Origin: Dirofilaria immitis
Lineage: Eukaryota; Nematoda; Chromadorea; Rhabditida; Onchocercidae
Assembly (NCBI GenBank): GCA_024305405.1
Contig: JAKNDB010000067.1
Location: 124,001-188,000 of the forward strand
Direction: 5' to 3'
Length of the DNA: 64,000 nucleotides
The position numbers and the translations under genes were made by a program. Of this stretch, positions 1-18,940 are shown one piece after another. Under the pieces are notes generated by a model that ran no database searches, was not told where the DNA came from, and worked only from the letters and a program-made list of their open reading frames with translations. Each line of letters begins with the position of its first letter. Within the stretch, counting starts at the first letter, position 1.

Positions 1-1185
1 CATTCTCTTCCTCCTCCTTTCCAGACATCAGCTAAAAATCTATAACAGAATATAGTTGCAACATAAATTTAATTCCTTTAAAAAAAAATTTGATAAAAAA
101 TAAGACCCTTTTCATAGCATAAAAATAAAAGAGAAAACAAGCCCGAAACCACATAACCAACTTCATGCAGCCATCGAGCGATACATGGAAATAACATGAA
201 TTTTATAAATGTTAAACTTCGGACTCCCGTAGGTTTTCGTCGATAACGAGTTGGAATATATGATTTCTAACTTGATCAAATGAAACTGGGAATTGGCAGT
301 TAGCTCGTATGGTTTTGTTTACATGAAGATACTTGCATGGTAATATTACATGGAAATTAGTGCAATAGGATTTCATTGGAATTTATAGAGAGATTTATTT
401 TGTAAAAAAATTTTATTGAGTATCGAAAGAACCAAGAAAATTTTTTACTGAAAGTGTTGTCACGCTACTTAAAGCTTTCTTCTAAAATTTAGTGAAATTC
501 TGTGGATGAATTATACCTAGTCATTTCTTTAACATCGTTTAATAGCATTCATGAGTTATTTATCTATCGCTTTTCACCAATGTTGATAGATTTTAACGAA
601 TTTTTTGCAATGGATATGATCTTTGATTTGAATAATTTTCAACAGTTTTGGAATTTATTCGTTTTTTTTTCAAATTTCATAAGAATTGAATATAATATGA
701 TAAGCTTTCTTTTGTGATTTTATTATAAATGAAGAAATAATGATGAAAGAATAGTGAGGAAGAAGAGGTAAGCTTGGGAATTTGAGAATCTATTCAGCTT
801 TATTTTTAACATATTTCTAATAAAGATTATATGCGTTACTTTTTCATAATTATTTACTTTCGCTCTTTTTTCAGTGTTAATTCTTATTCCTTTCATTACA
901 TTTTTATTATAGTGCTATATTTTTTGGAATGCTATGCTTTATTTTTGCATATTTTTCTAATATTTTTACATCAATTATTGTTTCAAAACATGCCATATTT
1001 TTCAAAATAATAAAAAGATGAGATATTGCTTTTACACTTTTATTATGATTAAAATTTTCCAGTTAAATTCGAGAAATGATATCCACTTGATTTATTTTTA
1101 TTTTTTTTCGTTGTTTTCAATTTTTGCTTAATCAGACACAAATTTGCAAAAGTTATTAATAGTATAAATTTAGGGTAGTGAGAAA
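1..1185. other. Upstream region without a recognised gene
   Basis: AT-rich sequence with stop codons in all frames and no exon that I can tie to a family. It holds the 5' flank of the signal peptidase subunit gene that starts at 1186. The one longer open stretch (502-717) starts on TTG, is rich in Phe/Ile/Asn, and looks like AT-rich chance coding. Confidence 0.5.
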
Positions 1186-2108
1186 ATGGACGGATTGATA
1201 CAAATGTTACCGCCATCATTAAGGAAATTTTCTACATATATCGATTTTGTTGGACAACGAAGAGCGGAGCGAATTTTTCAAGTGAAGTTTTATTAATTTT
1301 TTTCTTTTTTTTAATAGAAAAATCTTCACGATTTTTCATATTTAAGGAAGATCAGAAAAAATTTAATAATGCTATTTATTGGGCTGTTTTGAGACAATTT
1401 TCTTGCGGTTTATGTGAGGGATTCTGCGTAGCTTTCAATTGTAAATGTTACAGAAAACAGTGATCTCACCATTCTTGCTATTTTTTTGAATTCATATATT
1501 TATTATTAGTGAAAAGGCATATGGTGGGAATAATTTGATTGGAATAAGTTCCAGAGTTTTTGATTAGGAAAATATTGTTTATACTTAACTGTTGGGTAAC
1601 TGTAATAACATTTAATTTTTAAACATAATTTATTTCGGACTGTTTTAAATTTGACAAAACTTTGTTGTGAATTTATAAATCATCATTTACAGGTGATATT
1701 AGTGTTAACTGCAATAATTGGTTATGGTATTGGTTATGTTACACAGCAGTTATCGTATGCTATATATACGTTGGGTTGTGGCTTTATTCTATCTTGTATC
1801 CTCGTTGTACCACCATGGCCATATTTGAGACGTAATCCAGTACATGTGAGTTCTGCCCGCATCTCATTTAGACGCACCATTACTTTATACCAGCTTAAAT
1901 TTTGAAAATTTAAGATTTCTCCATGAATCATAAAAAATTTTGGAATAAATTTCATCAATTCTTTCAAGTTTTTCACTTCAAATTTCTAACGTTCAATTTA
2001 CAGTGGCAGCCAGTTCATACAGTTGCATCATCGTCAACAAATGCACTATTGAAAGAAAAAAGAAAACAAAGTGATGGAATAAAGTTTTACTGTCATTTCT
2101 TTTTTTGA
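1186..2108 (+). CDS. SPCS1: Signal peptidase complex subunit 1 (SPC12 family)
   Basis: Three phase-0 exons, 1186-1281, 1693-1845 and 2004-2108, give about 117 residues, close to the family's usual ~100. The start is the ATG at 1186 (MDGLIQMLPPSLRKF). Exon 1 carries the short cytosolic N-terminus with DFVGQRRAERIFQ. Exon 2 carries two hydrophobic segments (around residues 33-53 and 56-75) separated by a short polar turn, followed by PPWPYLRRNP, a typical SPC12 ending. The tail is Lys-rich. SPCS1 is a small ER membrane subunit of the signal peptidase complex that binds near the catalytic subunits and tunes which substrates are cut. The donors and acceptors are all canonical and no frame break was seen. 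It lies about 520 bases upstream of LONP1 on the same strand, so a shared operon is possible but not shown. Confidence 0.88.
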
Positions 2109-2626
2109 TTTATTGCACTTATTTATTTTCCTCTTCTTTTACTGATTAATGTCTTTTTTTCGTTTTGTTCGTTTTTATTTCGTTTTTATTATTAATGCTT
2201 GTTTTATATTTTTTCTTTTATTTTCGGGAAAAATGAATAAAATTCGCTTATCTTTACTTGATAATTGTTGAGTAGCTGTTTGATAGCCTAATCTTCTTGG
2301 CTTGGTATATTTTTTCTTGAGATGGATTTACTTTGATATCAGATAAGAGCGCAAAAATAAGCTTAAAGTTACGAATTGAGTATTTAGCGCAATATTCTGA
2401 CTTCGATTAGTTCGATAAATAGTGCTTGCTACAACTTCCTGTTGTGAATTTTTCTTGAATGGAATTTCATTCCAAGGAATTCAGCGGACGGTTTTTTCCT
2501 GAAGGAGATCTTGTAATAATGGTTTACGCTAACATTTCAAAAATTTCCCCATTTGTTTGGTAGCGCTCTCTAAGTCCTAAAATTTGGTTTGTAGATGAAG
2601 TCATTCATCATCATTACAGGATATAT
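2109..2626. other. Spacer between SPCS1 and LONP1
   Basis: About 520 bases of T-rich sequence. It holds the SPCS1 3' end (AATGAATAAAAT-like polyadenylation context near 2230) and the 5' flank of LONP1. No other gene was seen. Confidence 0.5.
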
Positions 2627-9163
<6,537 letters not shown>

Positions 9164-10014
9164 ATTAATAATTTGTTATGTTTATTAGTAAGTATTCTTT
9201 TTTGGTGTTTAATTTTTGCATCTTTTTCAAATTTGTAAGAAATCTGTTTATTTTAAAAGTTTGCTTGTTTAAACTTTTATTGCTTTATAAGTTCATGTAC
9301 TTAAGAGGATTAGCAACAAAACCTATTTTTTATGTATTTCTACTGTGATGCATATCTCAGTGCAAATGTATCTTTTGTTAGGTAACATTGTTTTTCTTTT
9401 TGTTTTTTTGCATTAATGTTTTCATAATAATGATATTTGATATTTCATTTATAGCAATATTAGCAATATTTTCATTCAAAAAAAGATTTTTTATTGGATT
9501 AAGCAGTTTTCAATGATTTATTATTTTCCAGATTAATTATTTTTCGAATATTCATAAATTTAAATTTCGGTTGTTGATAATGATGATAACTGCTTAAATT
9601 TCGTAATGAAGAATGTGCTATGATGAGTTAGTGTTCCTCGCTACTTTCGTTTCCTTGATAAAATCATTTCGCGTCATGCATTTTGGGGTATCGATTAAAG
9701 TAAAAATTGCAAATTTAATTTTTTAAAGTTTTGCCACTTCAAGATTCATGCTTTATCTTTTTTGGAAATTACTTTTTATACATAGACAGTTGTGGTTTGT
9801 TAGGTTTTCAAGTCAAATTCAATTTTCTTCCATTTAATAAATACAAGGCGTTCAGAACTGAAAGAGTTTCTTATTTTATGAATCATTTATTTTTATTTAT
9901 ATGAATAGGCGAATTTTGGAAGAGCTTCATAGATTCTCGTTATGTCACGTTTTATTTCCACCCTTTGAAATAAGTAATTTTCAGTGAATTTTATAACGAA
10001 TAATTAATTCAGTT
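9164..10014. other. Spacer between LONP1 and the ICT1-like gene
   Basis: About 850 bases of T-rich sequence with no coding signal that I recognise. It should hold the LONP1 3' UTR and the 5' flank of the next gene. Confidence 0.5.
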
Positions 10015-11002
10015 ATGCGACTTTATTTACTCTCGCGATGTTCACTTTTGCATCGTCGCTTCTCCGCAGCAAGATTTGATGGCAAAATTCCGTTGGAATG
10101 TTTGCAAAAGACAATCACTTTTCGAAAGGATGAGCAAATTCCTCAAGTTGAACTTCGTATTCCGTTAGATGCTGATTGGATTCCGACGAGAATAGCGGAA
10201 GATTTAAGAATGCACTATTCTCACAGGATCGATCGGTCAGTTTGAACTTTAATTTTAAGTTTTAATTCTTGGTTTTATTTACTATTGCTTAATCATAATA
10301 TTATGCATATCCGTCATGATTAAAGAATTTAAATGTTTTTGTACGTAAAATCTCCTGCTATTATAATTGAATTTCTGATAAATAACTATTGATTTGATAA
10401 TAACATAGAAAGAAGATGAAAATAAGAGCAAAATGTGAAATGTCTGACGGTAAAACATGATTGTATGGAGCTTCAGAATGAGACTTTATGACATCCATAT
10501 TGTTTTTACAAGATTTTTTATTATTGTCTCTTTAGCTTTCATTGATTTGTATTTTTATTAGGAAATTTTTAATTTTTTTAGTTTTGAGAATATCAGAATG
10601 ATTGAATTAGTAATCGTTTACAATCGTAGGAGTACATAATATCCCAATTGGATATGTTCATCTTTTTGCATTTTTCGCGATCTGCTATATAAATGTTGAA
10701 AGTTATAACACTGGTTTTTATGATCATTACATAAATGATATCATAACTTAAATGAAATCAGTGAAGTATCTTAAAAACTATTTGAACAGTTTTTATAGAA
10801 ATGGTATGTTAACGATTGAATCTTGTCGAACTTATTCAGAGCAGCTTAATATGGCTGATTGTATTGATAAATTACGGAGCGCTATGCTGGAATCTCAGGC
10901 AGTCTTGGATGGTGCAAAAAACGTGAAGTAAAATTAGACTCGAGAGCTGAAGTGAAGCTTGATATGAAACGACGACTAGCTGAATTTGAAAAGAGTGAAT
11001 AG
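10015..11002 (+). CDS. ICT1/mL62-like mitoribosomal protein lacking GGQ
   Basis: Two exons, 10015-10235 and 10799-11002, give about 141 residues starting at the ATG at 10015. The N-terminus is Arg-rich (MRLYLLSRCSLLHRRFSAAR), like a mitochondrial presequence. The rest aligns by eye with ICT1 (MRPL58): IPLECL near the start of the domain, VELRIPLDADWIPTRIAEDL, HRIDRNGMLTIESCRTYSEQ and NMADCIDKLRSAM, then a basic Lys/Arg tail. In ICT1 the release-factor motif GGQ sits just before the segment matching VELRI. Here that loop is replaced by a short FRKDEQIPQ, so the catalytic motif is missing. Inference: a structural mitoribosome subunit rather than an active peptidyl-tRNA hydrolase. Frame breaks by one base at an A run (10916-10921). 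The basic tail is read after adding one A. It lies downstream of LONP1 on the same strand. Confidence 0.68.
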
Positions 11003-12885
11003 ATGTTGCACTAACTCCTGTTTATGAATTTGTACTTTCCAATAATATGTGCGGTAAGTGAAATTGTTTTCGAAGTCAGTTATGGTTAAGCTTTCGAAAA
11101 ACCAATAGATTTGAAAGTAGAAGTGACTGGAAAATGTAACTCGAGTTAGTTTTGAAAATGGATTCTTAAGCAGAGCTTAAAAGTGACTTTACTTCCGTAT
11201 CTTTATATCATAGTTTTTATTGTAATATTCTACTTTTGATAGTGACAAGTTATTATTCACTTTGTTGTGAATAATTTGATGTCTTTCGCCTATCTTTGCT
11301 GGTTAAATCTTATCAGACTGAAGTTAAAATAATTGCTACCAGTATTGAAATACGCGAATAATCAAGTATTGCAGAAAAAAGATTTTTTTAAACTTTAAAT
11401 TCAGGATCACTTATTGGACCAAACATTGAAATATATTGTTTAGTCCTCTCAAAACAACTGTTACAAACAGCAGATTCAATGAGATAATTTTGATGTGATA
11501 AATAGCTGAGTGGAAAATCTTATAAACCGCTAAGAAATTCGGTATACTCTGTACAAAAAGAGATGAGTTCATTTTCTTTTTTCCTCTTTTGGGAGGGATT
11601 TTTAGTTCATCATTTTTCATATTAGAAGAACAACGATCGTAATTTTTTTTTTGAGTTTTCGAAATAACAAACGCATAAAATATTGACAATGTTGCGTCGA
11701 ACTTTTTTTTTTTTTTTTTTGCTGTAGTTATGACATTACGAATGAGAAGAAAATATTTTTTTTTTTAATTTACTTTTTAATTTTATGCATTTGTTATTTC
11801 AGTGTGATCAAAGATGTTACGAATAATTGTTGAAACATGATAACATAGTATAGGTGTCATTTGACGGATATTCTCTCTGATGATTAATTCAAAAATATCA
11901 GCTTTTTGAGAATTCGTAATTGTGATGTCCAAATGATTAAATATTGCTTCGCTAAAAATAAGTTAATTCTTATGATCGGTGATGGAGAACTTTTTGATTT
12001 TATATTTGAAATATTTAAAAGTTTTTTTACTCATTATTTTTGTTTAGTACTTGGCATACTGCTAAGAATCATGCCTGGAATAAGATTTTAAATCATCTCA
12101 AATATCATAATCAAAACTTGTATCTTCTACCTATTGATTAAAATTCTAATATGCATAGCATGATGATACAATTTGTCAAAAAATCAATGAATATTAAGAA
12201 AAACTTAATTCTCTACAGTATTATCAACAAGTTATCAATAACAAATCTGAAACCCAAAATATTTGAAATGGCATGTTCTTTTTTATTTGGTAACATTGAA
12301 AAGTTGTTAATATTTTCTCGTTCAATATTTTATATTTATAAAACAATTTTTCTATGCTGTAATTCATAATCTTGTATTTAATCATGAAAATATATGCAAA
12401 TGTAAAAATGAATTAAAATATTTGTAAAGGTTTGGTCGTTTATTTCATATTTTTGGTTAGATATAACCAGTCGTAAGTCGTTTTTCTACAATACAAAATG
12501 TCAAAATTTCTCAATTTCTTCTTCAGGACGATTATAGAATATCATGGAATATGATTTTGCTAGATTTCTCTATTAAGTTGAACTTCCCATAAGATCTGAA
12601 TTGAAACTGTTCTTAAAATTATATGAAGATTAGTGATGGTTGTTTAGTAGACTAAGCAATTTTGTACTATCGTGATAAGTAACATGGGACATAGCGAATT
12701 GTTGATCGGTTTGATGAATTGGACATTCCAGAAAGTCAACTTTTTGATCCAATGACTGATGGAGGGCCATTTTCATCATGTAACTCTAATATTGTCGAGA
12801 AATTTGTTGCGCTAATTGCTCACAAAAAAAGTCTTTTCATAGGTTGTATATAATCTTATCGTAGATTTTGCAAACCTTACCAACA
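11003..12885. other. Intergenic region, AT-rich
   Basis: Nearly 1.9 kb with long T runs (around 11703-11720 and 11758-11765) and scattered short open stretches rich in Ile/Phe/Lys (11906-12091, 12151-12369). None is flanked by convincing splice sites or recalls a family. I see no gene here. Confidence 0.5.
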
Positions 12886-14890
12886 ATGGCTGGCACAAGT
12901 AAAGTTGATGATGATAATCTTACTACATCACATGGTTCGTCTGCGAGAAATGATATGACTTATATCAATAGTGCTACTAAGGTGGGAGACAATAGCAGCG
13001 ATGATATTGTACACAAAGCTCTTAATGATGATGTTCAAGATGAAAATAATGAAAGTATGGATAACGAAATTTTAATCGTTTGTTCTTTTGAAGTTTCAAG
13101 TTTCTAATTCTCTTTAAATTCCATTTCTACAGAACTTCTTTTTCACTTCTCTTTTAGCTTGGCTTTATTAGACGAGGTTCTAGTTTATGTATATGGTAGC
13201 AATCAACCAAAATTTCTGTATAAATGATAAGATCGACCTTAAGAAATCCCTAGAAATTTCCTTGCACTTTTATGAGAAAACTATAATGGAACAACTTTTT
13301 CGTTCAAAATTTCCACGAATGATATGCAAACTGTAGGTGAAAGGAATACCAAGCAGAAGGATAACGAGATGGATAAAACAAAGAAGAAAGAGGAATTAGA
13401 AAAACGTAAGGAACATGAAGCAGCGCTATCTGAGGAAGAGCTAAATAGCCGTCGAGAACAATCCAAAATATTAAAAGTTCAAGTAAATTTTTGTATACCA
13501 TAGTGGTCATTTGAAACATTTTTTTGTGTGAAAAATCTTCAAATTTATGATGTAATTGTAACGAATTCTTTTTCTGGAAGCAGCAGAACATTTATAAAGA
13601 TTTTTTATTCCAGAGTTATACTACTATGTGTTATGAATCAAGCATAATCATACATCCCCGATTTTGTAGCGAGAAATGTTTACTTTTTTAGATTTTCAGG
13701 GTAATGATCATTTTGGTCAAGGATTTTGGCATGAAGCGGCTCAGTCTTATACGAAATCTTTAGATGTTTGTCCTCTCATATATACTTGTGACAGGTATTT
13801 ATTTTTTTGATTTCATTTTTAATTCATTTTCAGAAATTTTAATTGAATTTTATATTTTCTATCCATTCTCTGTTCATGGAAAATAATAATAGTTTGTGGC
13901 ACAAAGTATGTTATTTCAATTTTTTTCATTATAATGCGGAATATTAGAAAGACCTAAGTCTTTTGGTACTTTTAGTATCCGATAAGACAACTGAAAGAGG
14001 AACTCGTGTAAAAACATGATTTAAAAATTATGGTGAATAACGGTAGAATTTTTTTCAGAGCAATATATTTGAGTAATCGAGCTGCTGCATATATGAAACT
14101 TAGAGATTGGGAAAAAGCTATTGAAGATTGCAGTGAGGCGTTAAAAATTGGTTTGTCTTTGATCTTTTTTTTTTAAATTTCAATACATTTTGTTGATGAA
14201 ATTGAGATTTAATGTTCTATCATTTATTAAAATTTGTAAAACTGTGACTATAAATCACGCCGTATGATTAAGATTTATTTTGCTATTTCAGGTGCACCAA
14301 ATGATAAGCCTTTAGAAAGACGTGCCCATTGTTATGCTCAATTGGAAGAGAAGTATGAGCAGGCTGTTGAAGACTATGAATCGTTGCTGAAAATGTATCC
14401 TGAAAGGAGAAATGATTACGCTAAGAAAATTGTTGATTTAAAAGGGCAATTGATGAACGGAATGAAAGAATGAAGAATGTATAAATTTCCAATATTTAAA
14501 TGCCAAATTCCGAATCCTCGAAATTAAAAAAAACTGAAAAACTGAATATCAGAAATTCTCTGATCATTACTTTTAAAATTAACTATGTTAACTAACTAAT
14601 TAGTGTCAATTAACTAACGCTTCAAGACGCAGAATTCTCTTTCCGACATACTTAATTTTCGAAAGGTATATCTCATCATATTTTTGCATATTGCTCCTTA
14701 TCGACTTATGTTACTTATATCTAGTTGCTTTTTTTTCAATGGTTGAAACTACTAGTGTTTCAGGAAATGATCTCAAAGCTGAAAGATTTCGGAAATATGT
14801 GTTTGAAACCTTTCGGTTTATCAACGGACAGTTTCGAAAATGGTACAGCAACCGGGTGGAGGATATTCGATAAGTATGAAGAAAAAGTGA
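12886..14890 (+). CDS. TTC1: Tetratricopeptide repeat protein 1 (TTC1)
   Basis: Probable exons are 12886-13054, 13337-13482, 13700-13794, 14059-14150, 14292-14478 and 14764-14890, about 270 residues against about 290 in the human protein. The acidic N-terminus (Asp/Asn/Ser-rich) is followed by a charged Lys/Glu coiled stretch, three TPR helices pairs (GNDHFGQGFWHEAAQSYTKS; AIYLSNRAAAYMKLRDWEKA; RAHCYAQLEEKYEQAVEDYE) and the diagnostic C-terminus LKDFGNMCLKPFGLSTDSF. TTC1 is a TPR adaptor reported to bind Hsp90 and G-alpha proteins. The exon 1 donor is chosen to keep phase and is uncertain. There are two frame breaks. One base is missing near 14448 (QIDERNERMKN is read only after adding an A). 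One base is extra in the GGG at 14854-14856, since the family ending TGGGYSI is read after dropping a G. Confidence 0.85.
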
Positions 14891-16139
14891 TGATTTCTTT
14901 ATCCCTCCATTTTTTCCATTTCAAGAATATATAAATTTTTACTGATGACGCATTTGTAGTAGCATGGAGATGCTTTTTATGTTGAGCTGCGTTTCCGATA
15001 AAATGCTTTCTGAACATGCTTTTTACTACTCTTTAATAGTAGAAGTTTTAAGGCCTATGCGTCCCTTCATAGTGCTTTTATTAAAATCTTAGCATCATTT
15101 TAGAGCTATGTTTTGCTGTTGATTTGTTATCGTGAAAATGATAGAAATGTCACTTGTTTTGTCACAGTTGAGTGTATATTTCCATAACATACGCGATGAT
15201 ATTAATGTTATTTATATGTTTAACAGATCGCAGTCATCCCTCTTACAGTAAAAGTTCATTTAATTCCATATACAACTGATATGCAATTTCATTTGTCAAA
15301 TAGTGGTTTATTAAAATATTCAGAACAGTAAAATTTTTGTAATTACAAGGGTTGATGTTAGTTCAAAATTTTATTCTAATACTAAAAACTAATGACAGAA
15401 CAGAACATAAAAAATTATCCAGAAGGATCATCGTTAAAATTATCCTCTGCATTCTACTCCCCACTTTGACACTGAATCGCATGTCAAATAAAAGTATGCA
15501 TAATGTTTTGAAGATGATTCACGCCAGAAACACATATTAAATCGCCTAATGTATAATTATTATACCATGGAGTTTGAGATCCAATTATTTACAGCTATTG
15601 GCTAATAATCAAGCAAATTTATAGAGATTAATAAGAGACGATGAATAAATCTATTATATACTGCCCATTTCATATGCCTAAAATCTTTATTATCTTTTTC
15701 CATCAAACGTGATCTGAACGATGAATAAATTCGAAATTTTCATAGACATTCTTCATTGGAGAATGAGCATAAGCTTCCTGCAAAAAAAAATTTTATTTTG
15801 TTTTAATAAATGATAAAATCATATTTGATGTCTCGAGTCACCATCGAAAAAAATTCATATTGCTGATGAAACTCCAATGATTTAAACTGAATGAAAAAAC
15901 AAGATGATAATTATTAGCACTTATATTAGCGCTTGATCTAGTTTACGATGCAAGACATTGGTATCACATAAATATGAAGAAGAGATGTCATTCATTCAAA
16001 ATCTATTCGCTCATCAAATAAAAGTCTCGAATCTTATTGATTAAAAACCTTACATTTAAAAAACCACTAAACGAGCATGCAAATAAGATATAATTGTTTC
16101 TGGTATATGTTGCGTGTACTATCAAAAAATAAATTTTAA
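14891..16139. other. Convergent 3' flanks of TTC1 and NDUFA13
   Basis: About 1.25 kb between two genes that point at each other. It is AT-rich with no recognisable exon. It should hold both 3' UTRs. The open stretch 15352-15540 starts on TTG and looks random. Confidence 0.5.
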
Positions 16140-17866
16140 CTATTTTAGTGCAGAAACAAAACCTACATAAGGTGTTGGATCCCACCAACGACCTTGCAAT
16201 GTGAAATACACAGGTTCGCCATACCAAGTTCCAACTCTCCACGCTTTATCACCACTAATTTCTGCCAGTTTTATTTCATTGTCGCGATTTTGTTTCAGAA
16301 GTTTTAACCATCTACAAAATCTGATGAATCGGAAAATATTCAAAATTGATCACTTATCGCCGACTTATTGAGAAAAACATGATCAGTGTTTGCTAGCTCT
16401 CAAAACTAATTTTATTATTTATCTATAGAAATACTTCTACAGATTGCTAGTAGATCTGGCAAAGAGAATTCAAATTAAAAGATCATTTTCCTTTCCAAAC
16501 GCACCAAAAAAATCCTACTACTAATTAAGATGTGATATACCAACAAGGAAAAATTTATTTGGCTTTTTGTTACAGTCTTCTATTCTTTTATGAAACGAGA
16601 TTACTGAAACCTCAAAGCATCATAAACTGGATACATTTTTGGAATATCCATATACGGTCATGTTTCGATACGGTCGTGGTAAAGCAAATCATTTCGTAAT
16701 TATGTGAAATTCTCTCCAATATGTGAACATATTGGAGAGAATTTCACGAAACTTCAAAATTCCTCATTTAATTCATATTTCGATGAAGTTATACTACACT
16801 GTACAAAAGAAAATCAGAAGAAAAAACCTTCGATCTCTTTCGGCATATAGAAATGGCGTCATCGCGATGTATAAATCTTTATCTTCAAATCTTTCTGTAC
16901 TGCAACACACAAATTTTTTATTCTAAATAGAAAACCAGAAAAAATTCACTTAACTTGAATAGATTATTTAATACACCAATTCAATAAGATACATGCAATC
17001 GAGCATACACTTTTAATACTTCTATCAAAAATCTAATAGTGTCTTTTAAAAGAAATCAAATATTTTGTTATCTTTCTCAGAAGAAATTTGAAGTTGTGGA
17101 AATATTCGGTTCATGACTTTTCAAGCGTTGTTTCTTATTAATAATAGAATTCAATAGATGAATTAGAAAAGAAAGAAGAACTTACAGAGCGGCGCGTTTA
17201 AGAGCTCGAGCTTGAAAAGACCATACCCAAACAAAAAAGCAACGACACCCAGTAGCTTTTCAGCTGAAAAAAGAAAAAATTAGGAAACTATGATTTTGAA
17301 GATTTTTATGACATTATTTCTTTTAAAAGGTTTATATGAAATTTTCTAAGTGTTAGCCACCATCAATTCAAGCAACGACATCAATAAAAAAAATTCAGGA
17401 TTAACATTAGTGCATAGTCCTTTCTACAATTCATTTTTCATTTTCAAAGTGATTTATTCTACTGTCCCATAATTAATTACATGGCATTTCCAGAATAGTC
17501 CATTAATGTTTTTTACCGCAGTCACTTCTTAATAGCTATGTAAACAAGATCTTACTGAGACTAACGTCATGGTGCGCAAAATTTGGAAAAAATCTGAAAT
17601 CTCAATAGAGCAATTATTAATTTACTTAAATAATCAATGAAGTAAGTTTTCTATATTACTTGAATTCACATTTCAGCTCATTAAAATATATTGCTGATTG
17701 AAAATTAGCAATAATTGAATATTTATGAGAGATGAATGAACATATAAATCAATAAAATTTAAAAGCAGTGATTACCTTTCCAAAATACTTTCGGGTAGGT
17801 TCGTGCCCAATTGAATTTACTATATCCGCCTGGGGGTGGCATATCTTGTCGATAGTCGGTCGTCAT
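16140..17866 (-). CDS. NDUFA13: Complex I subunit NDUFA13 (GRIM-19)
   Basis: Four exons on the minus strand, 17866-17776, 17263-17186, 16899-16828 and 16311-16140, give about 137 residues (human 144). The start ATG at 17866 gives MTTDYRQDMPPPGGYSKFNW, carrying the hallmark QDMPPPGGY. A single membrane segment follows (LLGVVAFLFGYGLF), then a charged helix (TERFEDKDLYIAMTPFLYAE RDRR, the small third exon), KLLKQNRDNEIK and WRVGTWYGEPVYF near the end. NDUFA13 is an accessory subunit anchored in the inner mitochondrial membrane. Exon 2 needs one added base at the run 17215-17218 to keep frame; phases at all other joins agree. Intron 3 contains a perfect hairpin at 16704-16747. Confidence 0.88.
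16704..16747. repeat. Perfect 20-bp inverted repeat with 4-base loop
   Basis: Arms 16704-16723 and 16728-16747 are exact reverse complements around TGAA. The element lies inside intron 3 of NDUFA13. A transcript from either strand would fold into a tight hairpin. It could be a small palindromic repeat or a hairpin RNA; the stem is short for a microRNA precursor. Confidence 0.85.
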
Positions 17867-18940
17867 CACTAAAATATCGAAGATTTTCAAAAAATTCACA
17901 AATTCTCATATTTTCGTAGTATATAATTATCATTTGTTTTAACAAAATCACGAAAACTTTCGTAAGAGTATGTGACTGCAAACAATAAATAAATATGTTC
18001 AAATAAAATCAGAAATTGGAATTATCAGACTGATAAAAGAATCAGACAGAAATCAAAAATGGAAATAATTTAAAAATTGTACAAGTCTGAAAAGCTATCC
18101 CTTTATTATAATGATCGCGGAATTCCCAAAACGAATTGATAAATGGACTAAATATAAGTGAAAGTTTATTTGATCTCATTTTTCATTGAATTTCTCTATT
18201 CCCGACCAGGTAATTTAAAACTTGTGTGATTTAATTGCTCAGTTAACTTTATATTTATGATTAGCGTTCTCGCATGCAACACAGAAACATGTCACACGCT
18301 TCACGAAGTACATGCACGCCGCACAAAACATTTGCACGCCACACGGCATTCATGCACGCTGAACAAATTGAAGCAACACAAAAACAACACATAACAGAAT
18401 GTATATTTACGGCCTGACCATTGCTCAAAATGCGTTCAGGTAATAGTGCAAATTTCCATTCCTTCTAAAATAGTGGATCTTAAACGTTCCAGATGTAGGG
18501 AGTGTCGTCATCCAGGTCGGACTGTTTTATTATTGTGGTATAGAATAGTTTTGGTGAAGGAAGAATAAAATAGGATGATTTAAGGAGATTTCGAAATTCG
18601 GGATAGGCAGTGAATTTTAGCTGCCTGGTGAATATTAAGGTCATGATTTATAGTGTCATCAAATCGATTGAGCATATGTTTGAATGGGATATGACATATG
18701 GACAAAATTTTGAGCGTGTACAAAGCAGAGAATAGGTATTCCTTAGTATATTTTTATTTATAAATATTAATTTTATACTTAAAAAAAGCGTTTTTACTAT
18801 GTAAGATTTATGACAGGATATGGCGAATATAACTTGTATGCCATATATCTGTAAAAGCTTCTTTGACTACTTTTGCGCCATAGATTTTATCCTTAAGTTC
18901 AAAATAGGTTAAGACATCAAAACAATACGATTCAGCGAGC
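17867..18940. promoter_or_regulatory. Divergent 5' region between NDUFA13 and RPS19
   Basis: About 1.07 kb between two genes transcribed away from each other, so it should hold both promoters. Most is AT-rich. A markedly more GC-rich island at about 18265-18400 repeats a short CATGCACGC-like motif three or four times. A second, less AT-rich patch lies at about 18470-18540. No exon was recognised. Confidence 0.5.
18268..18400. repeat. GC-richer island with repeated CATGCACGC motif
   Basis: Degenerate copies of CATGCACGC (and CATTTGCACGCC) separated by CACA-rich spacers recur every 20-25 bases. The strand is almost free of T between copies. The composition differs sharply from the surrounding AT-rich DNA. 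Function unknown; it sits in the shared 5' region of two housekeeping genes. Confidence 0.6.

Noticed and set aside
11906..12369. Two open stretches between the ICT1-like gene and TTC1
   Set aside because: Rich in Ile, Phe, Asn and Lys as expected for random AT-rich DNA; no motif or splice support.
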